The notes below the pieces were generated by a model. It had not been told where the DNA came from, made no database searches, and worked only from the letters and a program-made list of their open reading frames with translations. Below are positions 49,082 to 56,907 of a DNA stretch of 64,000 nt, piece by piece (positions within the stretch are counted from its first letter, which is position 1; every line of letters starts with the position of its first letter). The position numbers were made by a program, and so were the translations under genes. The DNA comes from Comamonadaceae bacterium (GTDB lineage: Bacteria > Pseudomonadota > Gammaproteobacteria > Burkholderiales > Burkholderiaceae_C), in NCBI GenBank assembly GCA_009996515.1, contig JAACZV010000002.1:184118-248117 (forward strand). The letters are read 5' to 3'.

Positions 49082-49873
49082 ATGGTCGACGCCGCGCGCC
49101 ACCGCCGGGTGTTCCTGCCGGTGCTGGCCGCGCTGGTCGCGCTGGCCTGGATCGCGCTGTGGGCCTGGGCGCGCACGCCCTATGGCCGCTACCTGGAGCA
49201 TGGCGACTGGACGGCCTCGGGGCCGGCCGCCTTCCTGTGCCGCGCGCTGCCGGCGGGCGACCTCCTCGTGCCGGCCCTGTTGTACGGCGCGGCCTGGGTG
49301 CTGATGATCACGGCCATGATGTTGCCCAGCACCTTGCCGCTGTTCACGGCCTTTGACCGCGTGGTCGCCCAGCGCCCCGACCATGGCCGGCTGCTGGCGT
49401 TGCTGGGCCTGGGCTATCTGGCTGTCTGGGCCGCCTTCGGGCTGCTGGCCCATGGCCTGCACGCGGCGCTGCTGGCCGGCGTCGCCCGCCTGCCCCTGCT
49501 GGCCTGGCATGGCGGGCTGATAGCCGCCGCCATCATTGCCAGCGCCGGCGCCTTCCAGTTCAGCGCGCTCAAGCACCGCTGCCTGGAGCGGTGCCGCACG
49601 CCGCTGAGCTTCGTCATCCAGCATTGGCGCGGCCGGGCCCGGGCCCGCCAGGCCTTTCTGCTGGGCGCCCACCACGGGCTGTTCTGCGTCGGCTGCTGCT
49701 GGGCGCTGATGCTGCTGATGTTCGCCGTGGGCACGGGCAGCCTGGGCTGGATGCTGCTGCTGGCCGCCGCGATGGCCATCGAGAAGAACCTGCCCTGGGG
49801 CCGGCGCCTGAGCACGCCGCTGGGCCTGGCGCTGCTAGCCTGGGCCGCGCTGCTGGCGGTGGAGCAGTGGTGA
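49082..49873 (+). CDS. DUF2182 integral membrane protein
   Basis: 263 residues, six or so transmembrane segments (LPVLAALVALAWIALWAWA, LLVPALLYGAAWVLMITAMMLPS, LLALLGLGYLAVWAAFG). Signature parts of DUF2182: WVLMITAMMLPS (about 77-88), FQFSALKHRCLERCRTP (about 159-175) and GLFCVGCCWALMLLMFAVG (about 200-218). The cysteines and histidines in these segments made earlier annotators call it a predicted metal-binding membrane protein. Follows the DUF1326 gene by 16 bp. Confidence 0.88.
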   Translation: MVDAARHRRVFLPVLAALVALAWIALWAWARTPYGRYLEHGDWTASGPAAFLCRALPAGDLLVPALLYGAAWVLMITAMMLPSTLPLFTAFDRVVAQRPDHGRLLALLGLGYLAVWAAFGLLAHGLHAALLAGVARLPLLAWHGGLIAAAIIASAGAFQFSALKHRCLERCRTPLSFVIQHWRGRARARQAFLLGAHHGLFCVGCCWALMLLMFAVGTGSLGWMLLLAAAMAIEKNLPWGRRLSTPLGLALLAWAALLAVEQW

Positions 49874-50727
49874 AGGCCCTGCCCGCGGGCGCGCGCACCC
49901 TGTTGCTGACGGCGTTCGCGATGCTGGCCTTTGCGGCCAACTCGCTGCTGTGCCGGCAGGCGCTGCAGCAGCCCCTCATCGACCCGGCCAGCTTCGGTAG
50001 CGTCCGGCTGGTCTCGGGCGCGCTGATGCTGGGTCTCATCGTGCGCCTGCAGCCCGGCCCCGCCGTGGCGGGCCGCGCCGACTGGCCGGCCGCGGCCATG
50101 CTGTTCGCCTACGTGGCCTGCTTCTCCTTCGCCTACCTGACACTGAGCGCCGGCAGCGGCGCGCTGATCCTGTTCGGCGCGGTCCAGGTCACGATGATGG
50201 GCGCGGGCCTGCGTGCCGGCGAGTCGTTCCGGCCGCTGGCCTGGGCCGGACTGCTGCTGGCCGTGGGCGGCCTGGTCTATCTGGTGTCGCCGGGCCTGAG
50301 TGCGCCGCCGCTGGCCGGCGCGCTGCTGATGGCCGGCGCCGGCTTGGCCTGGGGCCTGTATTCGCTGCGCGGGCGCGCGGCCGGCGATCCGCTGCGGGCC
50401 AGCGCGCGCAACTTCCTTCGCGCCACGCCGCTGGCCCTGGGCCTGAGCCTGCTGATGGCCACCGCGGCCCACGCCAAGCCGGCAGGCGTGGCGCTGGCTG
50501 TCGCGTCGGGCGCACTGACCTCGGGCCTGGGCTATGTGATCTGGTATGCCGCGCTGAAGGGGCTGACGGCGATGCGCGCGGCCACCGTGCAGCTGTCGGT
50601 GCCGCCCATCGCGGCCCTGGGCGGCGCGCTGCTGCTGGGCGAGGCCATCACGCCGCGGCTGGCGCTGGCCTCGGCGGCCATCCTCGGCGGCATCGCGCTG
50701 GTGCTGGGCAGCCGCGCGCGGCGCTAA
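49870..50727 (+). CDS. EamA/DMT-family transporter
   Basis: 285 residues from a GTG at 49870 that overlaps the DUF2182 stop (GTGA). Ten hydrophobic helices in two EamA repeats, for example LLLTAFAMLAFAANSLLCRQ at the start and IAALGGALLLGEAITPRLAL near the end, the latter the conserved EamA C-terminal block. Drug/metabolite exporter superfamily; substrate unknown. Coupling to DUF1326-DUF2182 suggests a shared role, not proven. Its stop overlaps that of the convergent anti-sigma gene by 4 bp. Confidence 0.9.
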   Translation: MKALPAGARTLLLTAFAMLAFAANSLLCRQALQQPLIDPASFGSVRLVSGALMLGLIVRLQPGPAVAGRADWPAAAMLFAYVACFSFAYLTLSAGSGALILFGAVQVTMMGAGLRAGESFRPLAWAGLLLAVGGLVYLVSPGLSAPPLAGALLMAGAGLAWGLYSLRGRAAGDPLRASARNFLRATPLALGLSLLMATAAHAKPAGVALAVASGALTSGLGYVIWYAALKGLTAMRAATVQLSVPPIAALGGALLLGEAITPRLALASAAILGGIALVLGSRARR

Positions 50728-51401
50728 TGCACTGCGGCGCGCCAGGCCGCGGCAAAGCGCTCCAGTTCCGCGCCATCGACGTCCGACACGGCCCAGTACT
50801 GCATCGTGCCGTCGCTCCAGCGCAGCAGGTTGAAGCCGCGGCGCTGCAGCCTCTCGGGTGCCGCGCCGCGTTCGGCGGGCCAGGTGTAGAGGTCGATCTT
50901 GTGCAGGCGCAGCTGGTAGGCCAGCACGGCCGTGGGCCGGCCCTGCACGGCCTGCACGCGGCCGCCCAGCAGCGTGAAGCCCTGCTGGCGCAAGGGCTCG
51001 TCCAGCACGGTGGGCGCGTAGTCCAGCCGGCCCTGGAACCAGGGCTTGACCTGGTGGCGGTCGCCGGAGGCGACCTCGTACAGCGGGCCCAGCTGCAGCG
51101 CGCGCACATGGGCGGCGACGAGCTCGTCGGGCAGCATGCCGTCGGGCGCCAGCCGCGGCGCGATCAGCAGGGCCGCCAGCGTCAGCGCGACGCCCAGCGC
51201 CAGGCCGCCGGCACCGGCCAGCGCGGGGTGGAGGCGTGTCAGCCGCGCCAGCAGCGCGCGCCAGCCAGGCAGCCTGGGCGGCGCTTCCTGCGCGGCCGCT
51301 TGCAGCGTCATCTGCGTGCGCACGGCCGCGCGCAGGCGCTCGCCCGCGGGGTGGCGGCTGGCGTGCTGCTGCACGAGGCGGGAGAGGTCGTCGTCGTTCA
51401 T
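50724..51401 (-). CDS. Putative transmembrane anti-sigma factor
   Basis: 225 residues. N-terminal cytoplasmic part (about 1-60, MNDDDLSRLVQQHASRHPAG), one transmembrane helix (GLALGVALTLAALLIA, about 65-81), then a periplasmic domain (about 85-225) with GPLYEVASGDRHQVKPWFQG and a terminal DGTMQYWAVSDVDGAELERF. This topology and the overlap with the ECF sigma gene (TGATG) make it the cognate anti-sigma factor. No zinc-binding HxxxCxxC is seen, so it is not of the ZAS type. Confidence 0.85.
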   Translation of the reverse strand: MNDDDLSRLVQQHASRHPAGERLRAAVRTQMTLQAAAQEAPPRLPGWRALLARLTRLHPALAGAGGLALGVALTLAALLIAPRLAPDGMLPDELVAAHVRALQLGPLYEVASGDRHQVKPWFQGRLDYAPTVLDEPLRQQGFTLLGGRVQAVQGRPTAVLAYQLRLHKIDLYTWPAERGAAPERLQRRGFNLLRWSDGTMQYWAVSDVDGAELERFAAAWRAAVH

Positions 51402-51931
51402 CAGGGCAGTCCGGCCAGGCTGAGCTGGCGCTTCAATTGGGCGCGTGCGCGCGACAGCCGCGACATCACCGTGCCGATGGGGATGCCGGCGATCTGCGCG
51501 ATGTCGCGGTAGTCCAGGCCTTCGAGCTCGCGCAGCACGATGACCTCGCGCATGGGCGGACTCAAGGCGCGCAGCGCCGCATCGACAAGGGTTCGTTCGC
51601 GACTTGTGCCCAGTGCGGCGAGCGGGTCGGGTACCGGGCTGGGTGACTGGGCTTCGAGCCGGTCCCAGGCGTCTTCGTCCAGCAGCGTCACGTCGGCGCG
51701 GCCACGCTCGCGTGCCAGTGCCGTGAAGCAGGCGTTGCGCACGATGCCCAGGAACCAGGGCTTGGCGTCCTCGCCCGCGCGCAGCGAGCCGAAGTAGCGG
51801 AAGGCCCGCAGCGCGGCCTCCTGCACGACGTCCTCGGCGGTGGCCGCGTCGCGCAGCAGCCAGCGCGCGAGGTTGTGCGCGGCGTCCAGCAGCGGCAGCA
51901 CGGTGGCCTCGAAGCGGCGGGCGTCGGTCAT
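51401..51931 (-). CDS. ECF RNA polymerase sigma factor
   Basis: 176 residues. Region 2 includes AHNLARWLLRDAATAEDVVQEAALRAFRYF (core about 18-45); region 4 includes LSPPMREVIVLRELEGLDYRDIAQIAGIPIGTVMSRLSRARAQL (about 120-163, core motifs), the DNA-binding helix-turn-helix. Start at 51931 overlaps the stop of the CuA gene (ATGA). It likely drives the two GGAATAAA-N13-CGGTA promoters of its own cluster. Confidence 0.94.
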   Translation of the reverse strand: MTDARRFEATVLPLLDAAHNLARWLLRDAATAEDVVQEAALRAFRYFGSLRAGEDAKPWFLGIVRNACFTALARERGRADVTLLDEDAWDRLEAQSPSPVPDPLAALGTSRERTLVDAALRALSPPMREVIVLRELEGLDYRDIAQIAGIPIGTVMSRLSRARAQLKRQLSLAGLP

Positions 51932-52272
51932 GTGACTTCGAAATGCCCGTCCATGCCCTCGTGGCCGTCGCCGCAGAAGTTGTCGCACAGAAAGGCCAGC
52001 CGCCCGGGGGCCTTGGGCGTGAGGGCGAGGCGGATGACGCGGCCGGGCATGAGGTCGGTGCGCAGGTCCAGGTCGGGCACGAAGAAGCCGTGCGCGAAGT
52101 CCAGCGAGCGTAGCAGCAGCACGACCGGCTCGCCGGCCTTCAGCGGGATCACGTTGGGCGTGAAGCGGAAGCGCTGGGCCGTGACCTCGATCTCGCGCGG
52201 CGTCTGGGCGCGGGCCGTCGTGAGGCCCAGGCCGACGGCGGCGCCCAGCAGCAGCAACGGGCGGCGCTTCAT
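51928..52272 (-). CDS. Exported CuA-type cupredoxin
   Basis: 114 residues with a basic N-terminus and signal peptide (MKRRPLLLLGAAVGLGLTTARA). The domain VTAQRFRFTPNVIPLKAGEP to the end is a cupredoxin like the soluble part of cytochrome oxidase subunit II. CuA ligands are all present: H in LDFAHGFFVP (about 60) and C-x3-C-x3-H-x2-M in CDNFCGDGHEGM (about 96-107), exact Cox2 spacing; the position of the Cox2 glutamate holds Asn. There are no Cox2 membrane helices, so it is a free periplasmic electron carrier or copper protein. Lies between the phosphoesterase and the sigma gene, overlapping both by 4 bp. Confidence 0.88.
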   Translation of the reverse strand: MKRRPLLLLGAAVGLGLTTARAQTPREIEVTAQRFRFTPNVIPLKAGEPVVLLLRSLDFAHGFFVPDLDLRTDLMPGRVIRLALTPKAPGRLAFLCDNFCGDGHEGMDGHFEVT

Positions 52273-53141
52273 GCCGGGCCCACGCCATGCTCGATGCGCT
52301 CGGTCCTGGCCCCCTCGACCTCCACCTCGCGCCAGCCCAGACCGCGGTAGGGCGCGGCCGGGTCCCAGGCCACCGGCAGCGGCTTGTCGGCCGTGCCGGG
52401 GGCCGGCAGCGGAAACATCAGCGAGCGCGTCGAATGGTGGGCGATATGGCCCGTCATCTGGTGGTGCTCCTGGTGGATGTGGCCGTAGAAGACGGTGACG
52501 TTCTGGTGCGGCATCAGCAGCGCCAGCGCCTGCTCGCCATCGCGCGTGTGCCAGTCCCATCTGGGCACCAGCGGGAACAGCGGCCGGTGGGCCAGCACCA
52601 CCAGCGGCGCCTCGGGATCGAGCTTGGCCAACTCGGCCTGCATCCAGGCCAGTTGTTCGGGCCCCAGCGTGGTGCCGCGGTCGGAGACGTTGTCCAGCGC
52701 CATGAAGTGCACGCCCCGGTGGTCGAAGCGGAAATAGGTGTCGCCGAACATCTCCTTGAAGGCCGCGCCGCGGTCCAGCGCCGCGTCGTGCTCGCCGGGC
52801 ATGAAGCGCTGGGTCTTGACCTGCAGCTCGCCGACGATCTGCTTGAACTCGGCCATGCGGCGGCGGCGCTCGGCCGGGTCGTCGGTGGTGTGGGTCAGGT
52901 CGCCGGTGAAGACGATGAAGTCCGGCGGCTTGGGCAGCGCGTTGACGGCCGCGACGGCCTTGGGCAGGGTGCCGCGCGCGTCCGGGTTGGGCGGGCCCTG
53001 GAAGCCCCAATGCGCGTCGGAGAGCTGCACGAAATAGAACTCGTCCTGCGGCCGCCCGGCGCTCGCGCAGCCGGCGAGGCTGGCCGAGAAGATGGCGCCG
53101 CCGCCCAGGCCGGCGAGTTGGAGGAAGTCGCGTCGCTGCAT
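52269..53141 (-). CDS. Tat-exported lipoprotein metallophosphoesterase
   Basis: 290 residues. Twin-arginine motif MQRRDFLQLAG and lipobox SLAGC (Cys about 25). Calcineurin-like metal ligands in order: VQLSDAHWGF (about 38-47), VFTGDLTHTTDD (about 77-88), FMPGEHDAALD (about 113-123; GEHD replaces the usual GNHD), VVLAHRPLFPL (about 180-190) and VFYGHIHQEHHQM (about 215-227). Substrate unknown. Starts behind AAGGAGAG, 36 bp downstream of a candidate ECF promoter, and ends in ATGA overlap with the CuA gene. Confidence 0.9.
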   Translation of the reverse strand: MQRRDFLQLAGLGGGAIFSASLAGCASAGRPQDEFYFVQLSDAHWGFQGPPNPDARGTLPKAVAAVNALPKPPDFIVFTGDLTHTTDDPAERRRRMAEFKQIVGELQVKTQRFMPGEHDAALDRGAAFKEMFGDTYFRFDHRGVHFMALDNVSDRGTTLGPEQLAWMQAELAKLDPEAPLVVLAHRPLFPLVPRWDWHTRDGEQALALLMPHQNVTVFYGHIHQEHHQMTGHIAHHSTRSLMFPLPAPGTADKPLPVAWDPAAPYRGLGWREVEVEGARTERIEHGVGPA

Positions 53142-53177
53142 GGTCTCTCCTTGGCAGGCAGTGGTGACCTGGAGCGA

Positions 53178-53203
53178 TACCGTTTGGCGCCGCGTTTTAT
53201 TCC
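53178..53203 (-). promoter_or_regulatory. Candidate ECF promoter before the phosphoesterase gene
   Basis: On the minus strand GGAATAAA, 13 nt, CGGTA. The same pair with the same spacing lies before the cytochrome gene at 53574-53599. It falls over the 3' end of the cytochrome gene and would start a transcript of the phosphoesterase, CuA, sigma and anti-sigma genes. Confidence 0.6.
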
Positions 53204-53565
53204 TTGGTCTTGGCGAGACTGTGCAAAAAGGCGATCACGTCGGCGCGCTCGCCTGCGTCGGGCAGGCTGATGCCCATGGACTGGCCCGGCACCAGCGCCT
53301 CGGGGTCGGCCAGCCAGCGGTCCAGATTGGCCTCGGTCCACCTGAGGCCCGAGCGCTTCAGCGCCGGCGAGTAGCCGGTGAAGCCCTTGGCCGTGCCGGC
53401 CAGGCGGCCGAACACGCCGCGGTGGGCCGGGCCCACACCGTTGAAGTCCACCGAATGGCAGGCGCTGCAGCGGGCCTGGTAGATGGCCTGGCCGCGGGCG
53501 GCATCCGCCGCCCGGGTGAGGGGCGCGGCGGCGAGCAGCGCGAGGGCGAGGAGGAGCTTGTGCAT
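53197..53565 (-). CDS. Class I cytochrome c
   Basis: 122 residues with a signal peptide (MHKLLLALALLAAAPLTRA). One heme motif CSACH (about 33-37), followed by GVGPAHRGVFGRLAG and PGQSMGISLPDAGERADVIAFL, where the methionine is the likely sixth ligand. Resembles small cytochromes c2/c550. First gene of the ECF-associated cluster; the proximity of a promoter-like element to the ATG suggests a very short or absent leader. Confidence 0.92.
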   Translation of the reverse strand: MHKLLLALALLAAAPLTRAADAARGQAIYQARCSACHSVDFNGVGPAHRGVFGRLAGTAKGFTGYSPALKRSGLRWTEANLDRWLADPEALVPGQSMGISLPDAGERADVIAFLHSLAKTKE

Positions 53566-53573
53566 GCCGGCTT

Positions 53574-53599
53574 TACCGAGGCCGGCGCCCCTTTATTCC
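53574..53599 (-). promoter_or_regulatory. Candidate ECF promoter before the cytochrome c gene
   Basis: On the minus strand GGAATAAA, 13 nt, CGGTA, an exact match in both boxes and spacing to the element at 53178-53203. Expected transcription start is only a couple of bases before the ATG at 53565, so the mRNA could be leaderless. Confidence 0.6.
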
Positions 53600-53603
53600 C
53601 GTG

Positions 53604-55028
53604 TCAGCGCAGGCCCACCTGGCCCTTCCAGGCATTGAGGATCTTGCTGCGGTCCCAGGCCCGGCCGGCCTTCATCGTCCAGGCCACGTCCGGCAGCGCC
53701 GGTTTGGCCACGTCCAGCGGCGCGGCAAAGGCGACGAGGTCGGCTCGCAGGCCCGGGGCGATGCGACCGATGTCGGCCGTGCGGCCCAGATAGGCGGCGC
53801 CGTTGGACGTCATGACCTTGACCGTGGTGGCCGCGTCGAAGCCGGCCTCGCGCAGCAGCTCGAACTGGCGCAGCGAGGAGTAGCCCGGCACGACGCCGCC
53901 ATAGCCCGTCGGGTCGGTGCCCGCGACGAGCAGGCCGCCGGCATCGTGGAACTGCTTTTCCCAGACCATGTTCTTCGGCAGGACGCGGCCATAGGCGTTG
54001 GGGCCGCCGCGCTGGATGGCGGTGTAGCGGGCCACGTATTGCTCGCGCAGCTGCGGCATCAGCAGGTCCAGCGCGCCGGCCGGGGCCATGGGCCGGCCAT
54101 GGGAAAAGGTCTCGAAGATGGTCAGCGTGGAGGTCAGCGCCACCTTGGCGCTGATCATCTGCTTCTGCAGCGCGGCCATGCGCGGGTCGTCGACGGCCAG
54201 CGCGTCCAGCGAGCGCGGCACGGCGTCGCCGGCGGGGCAGGCATCCGGCTGCTTGCCGTCGACGAAATCGCTGGACGCGAAGAATCCATGCTCCAGGTTG
54301 TCTATGCCCATGGCCGCGGCCTCGGCATAGGTGACGGCGCAGAGGTGGGCCGTCACCTTGGCCTGGCGCTCATGGGCGGCCTTGACTATTGCCGCCAGCT
54401 GCTCACGCGTCAGATGCATATAGCCCTTGTACGAGGTGGCACCCACGTCGGCCCAATAGCCCACCTGGCGCACGGCGTCCTCGGCGTCGACGAGGCGCGG
54501 CACCTGGGCGACGAAGGCCTGGATGCCGTTCAGGAAGGGCGCCGTCACGTCCAGGTCGGGCCCGGGCGCCTTGCCGTCGCGGATGTCCTTCCAGGTGTTG
54601 AGGTCGGCATAGGGGCTCATGCTGCCGGCCGTGCGCATGGTCGTCACGCCGCCGGCGAGGTACAGCAGCGGGAAGCTCTGGAAGAAGGCGCCGTAGCTGC
54701 CGCGCTCGGTGGGGTAGAACAGGTGCTCGTGCAGCAGCACGAAGCCGGGCATCAGCGCGCCACCGTTCAAATCCTTGACCAGCGCGCCGGCCGGGGCCTT
54801 GAGCTCGGCATCTGGCTTCACGTCCGCGATGCGGCCGTCGCGGATCAGCACGCTCATGTGCTCGCGCGGCGCCGCACCGCTGCCGTCCAAGAGCTGGGCG
54901 TTGCGCAGCAGCGTGACGGGCGCGTGGAAGAGGGTGTAGCGCTCGGTGTCGGTGCTGGCCGGCTGGGCCAGGGCGGCGCCGGCGCCCAGGGTGAGCAGTG
55001 CGAGCAGGCGGGGCAGCAGGGTCTTCAT
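53604..55028 (-). CDS. Exported amidohydrolase
   Basis: 474 residues from the ATG at 55028 (MKTLLPRLLALLTLGAGAAL, cleavage near LAQ); an ATG at 55037 is in frame but spacing to AGGA favours 55028. Metal-dependent hydrolase of the imidazolonepropionase/prolidase-like group: LNGGALMPGFVLLHEHLFYP (about 88-108; usual H-x-H reads HEH), TAHLCAVTYAEAAAMGIDNLEHGF (about 220-245, core), and VAGTDPTGYGGVVPGYS (about 362-378) with the metal Asp. C-terminal GRIAPGLRADLVAF is typical. Periplasmic; substrate unknown. Confidence 0.9.
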   Translation of the reverse strand: MKTLLPRLLALLTLGAGAALAQPASTDTERYTLFHAPVTLLRNAQLLDGSGAAPREHMSVLIRDGRIADVKPDAELKAPAGALVKDLNGGALMPGFVLLHEHLFYPTERGSYGAFFQSFPLLYLAGGVTTMRTAGSMSPYADLNTWKDIRDGKAPGPDLDVTAPFLNGIQAFVAQVPRLVDAEDAVRQVGYWADVGATSYKGYMHLTREQLAAIVKAAHERQAKVTAHLCAVTYAEAAAMGIDNLEHGFFASSDFVDGKQPDACPAGDAVPRSLDALAVDDPRMAALQKQMISAKVALTSTLTIFETFSHGRPMAPAGALDLLMPQLREQYVARYTAIQRGGPNAYGRVLPKNMVWEKQFHDAGGLLVAGTDPTGYGGVVPGYSSLRQFELLREAGFDAATTVKVMTSNGAAYLGRTADIGRIAPGLRADLVAFAAPLDVAKPALPDVAWTMKAGRAWDRSKILNAWKGQVGLR

Positions 55029-55050
55029 GCCCGCCATCCTCGCACCGGCC

Positions 55051-55971
55051 TCATTTGCGCATCAGCGTCGATTTCCCGAACAGGGATTCGATCAGGTCCA
55101 CGGCCACCAGCGCCGTCTTGTTGCGCTCGTCCAGCGCGGGGTTGAGCTCCACCAGGTCCAGCGAGGCCATGCGGCCGGTGTCGGCGATCATCTCCATGCA
55201 CAGATGCGCCTCGCGGTAAGTCGGGCCGCCGGGCACGGTGGTGCCCACGCCGGGCGCCATCACCGGGTCGAGGAAGTCGACGTCGAAGCTGACGTGCAGA
55301 TGGGTGTTGTCGTCCAGAGTCGCCAGCGCCAGCTCCATGGTGTGGCGCATGCCCATCTCGTCGATGAAGCGCATGTCGAACACCTCCAGGTCGTGCTCGT
55401 GCACGAAGCGGCGCTCGCCCTCGTCGACGCTGCGGATGCCGATCTGGCGTATCCACTTCGGCGAGATGGCGGGCACCTGGCCGCCGATCTCGATGAGCAG
55501 CTGCGGGCCGAAGCCGCACAGGCAGGCCACCGGCATGCCGTGGATGTTGCCGCTGGGCGTGAGCTCGCTGGTGTTGAAGTCGGCATGCGCGTCCAGCCAC
55601 AGCACGCGCAGCTTCTTGCCGGTGTCGCGGCAATGGCGGGCCACGGCGCTGATGGAGCCCAGGCCCAGACAGTGGTCGCCGCCCAGCATGATGGGCAGGC
55701 GGCCGGTTTTGAGCTCGGCGTAGACGGCCTCGTGCACGGTGCGGTTCCAGGCGACCACCTCGTCCAGGTGGCGGTAGCCGTCCACCGGCGGCAGCCAGGG
55801 GTTGGCCGGGCCGGCGAGGTTGCCGCGGTCCAGCACGTCCACACCGCGGGCGCGCAGCGCCTCGGCCAGGCCGGCCACGCGCATGGCCTCGGGGCCCATG
55901 CTGGCGCCGCGCGCGCCGGCGCCGACGTCGGTGGGGGCGCCGATGAGGGAGACGTTCCTGAGCTGGGTCAT
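55051..55971 (-). CDS. rocF: Arginase
   Basis: 306 residues. Hydrolyses L-arginine to ornithine and urea. All manganese ligand motifs are present: GGDHCLGLGS (about 96-105), WLDAHADFNT (about 122-131) and SFDVDFLDP (about 227-235); NIHGMPVACLCG (about 139-150) and the C-terminal SLDLVELNPALDERNKTA match arginase rather than agmatinase. It overlaps the LOG-family gene upstream by ATGA. Confidence 0.93.
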   Translation of the reverse strand: MTQLRNVSLIGAPTDVGAGARGASMGPEAMRVAGLAEALRARGVDVLDRGNLAGPANPWLPPVDGYRHLDEVVAWNRTVHEAVYAELKTGRLPIMLGGDHCLGLGSISAVARHCRDTGKKLRVLWLDAHADFNTSELTPSGNIHGMPVACLCGFGPQLLIEIGGQVPAISPKWIRQIGIRSVDEGERRFVHEHDLEVFDMRFIDEMGMRHTMELALATLDDNTHLHVSFDVDFLDPVMAPGVGTTVPGGPTYREAHLCMEMIADTGRMASLDLVELNPALDERNKTALVAVDLIESLFGKSTLMRK

Positions 55972-56843
55972 GCGGGGCTCGCGCTGGAGAGTTCGGGTTG
56001 GGATTCGAGCACGCTCCAGGCCTCCTCGGCGGTCTCGACGTAGTGGAAGAGCTTCTCGTCGCCGGGGCTGATCATGCCGGTCTCCAGCAGCAGGTCGATG
56101 TTGAGGAGCTGGGTCCAGAACTCGCGCCCGAACAGCAGGATGGGGCGGGGGCGGCTCTTGCCGGTCTGGATCAGCGTCAGCGTCTCGAACAGTTCGTCCA
56201 GCGTGCCGAAGCCGCCGGGGAAGCACACCAGCGCGATGGAGCGCATCAGGAAGTGCATCTTGCGCAGGCCGAAGTAGTGGAAGCGGAAGCACAGCTCCGG
56301 CGTGATGTAGGGGTTGGGCACCTGCTCGTGCGGCAGCACGATGTTCAGCCCCACGCTCTTGCCGCCCATCTCGTAGGCGCCGCGGTTGCCGGCCTCCATG
56401 ATGCCGGGGCCGCCGCCGGTGGCGATGAAGACGGGATGGCCGCGTTCGGCACAGGTGCTGGTCGCGATCTGCGCGAAGCGGCGCGCCTCCTCGTAGTAGC
56501 GGCTCATCGCGAGCTGGCGGCGCGCCTTGGCGGCGCCGGCCGCGTCGCCCTGCTCCTCGGCCGCCGTCAGCAGCGCCTGGGCCGCCTCGGCCGGCAGGAT
56601 GCGGGCGCTGCCGAAGATGACGATGGTGGACTTGACGCCCAGCTCGTTCTGGATGAGCTCGGGCTTCATCAGCTCCAGCTGCATGCGCACGGGGCGCATG
56701 TCCTCGCGCAGCAGGAAGCTCTCGTCCTTGAAGGCCAGCTCGTAGGCGCTGCCGGGGCGGTCGTAGTCGGGGTGGGGTTGCAGCGTGCAGCATTCCTCCC
56801 AGGCGGAGGGGAAGTTGCGCGTCGGGACGTCGGTGGGCTTCAT
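55968..56843 (-). CDS. LOG-family (lysine decarboxylase-like) nucleotide phosphoribohydrolase
   Basis: 291 residues from the ATG at 56843 (MKPTDVPTRN). Signature motifs FIATGGGPGIMEAGNRGAYE (about 138-157, containing PGGGxGxM-like GGGPGIMEA) and VCFPGGFGTLDELFETLTL (about 205-223, PGGxGTxxE). The family contains cytokinin-activating LOG enzymes and bacterial purine 5'-monophosphate nucleosidases (PpnN); old annotations as lysine decarboxylase are wrong. The N-terminal extension (about 1-70) is longer than in plant-type LOG. Coupled to arginase. Confidence 0.88.
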   Translation of the reverse strand: MKPTDVPTRNFPSAWEECCTLQPHPDYDRPGSAYELAFKDESFLLREDMRPVRMQLELMKPELIQNELGVKSTIVIFGSARILPAEAAQALLTAAEEQGDAAGAAKARRQLAMSRYYEEARRFAQIATSTCAERGHPVFIATGGGPGIMEAGNRGAYEMGGKSVGLNIVLPHEQVPNPYITPELCFRFHYFGLRKMHFLMRSIALVCFPGGFGTLDELFETLTLIQTGKSRPRPILLFGREFWTQLLNIDLLLETGMISPGDEKLFHYVETAEEAWSVLESQPELSSASPA

Positions 56844-56907
56844 GGGCGGGTGCGTCGTGGCAGGTCGGGGGCGGATTTTCTGCCGCATTCAGGGCCTGGG
56901 CCGGAAA

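Noticed and set aside
55968..56843. Lysine decarboxylase
   Set aside because: The GGGPGIMEA and PGGFGTLDE motifs are those of LOG/PpnN phosphoribohydrolases; no PLP fold is present.
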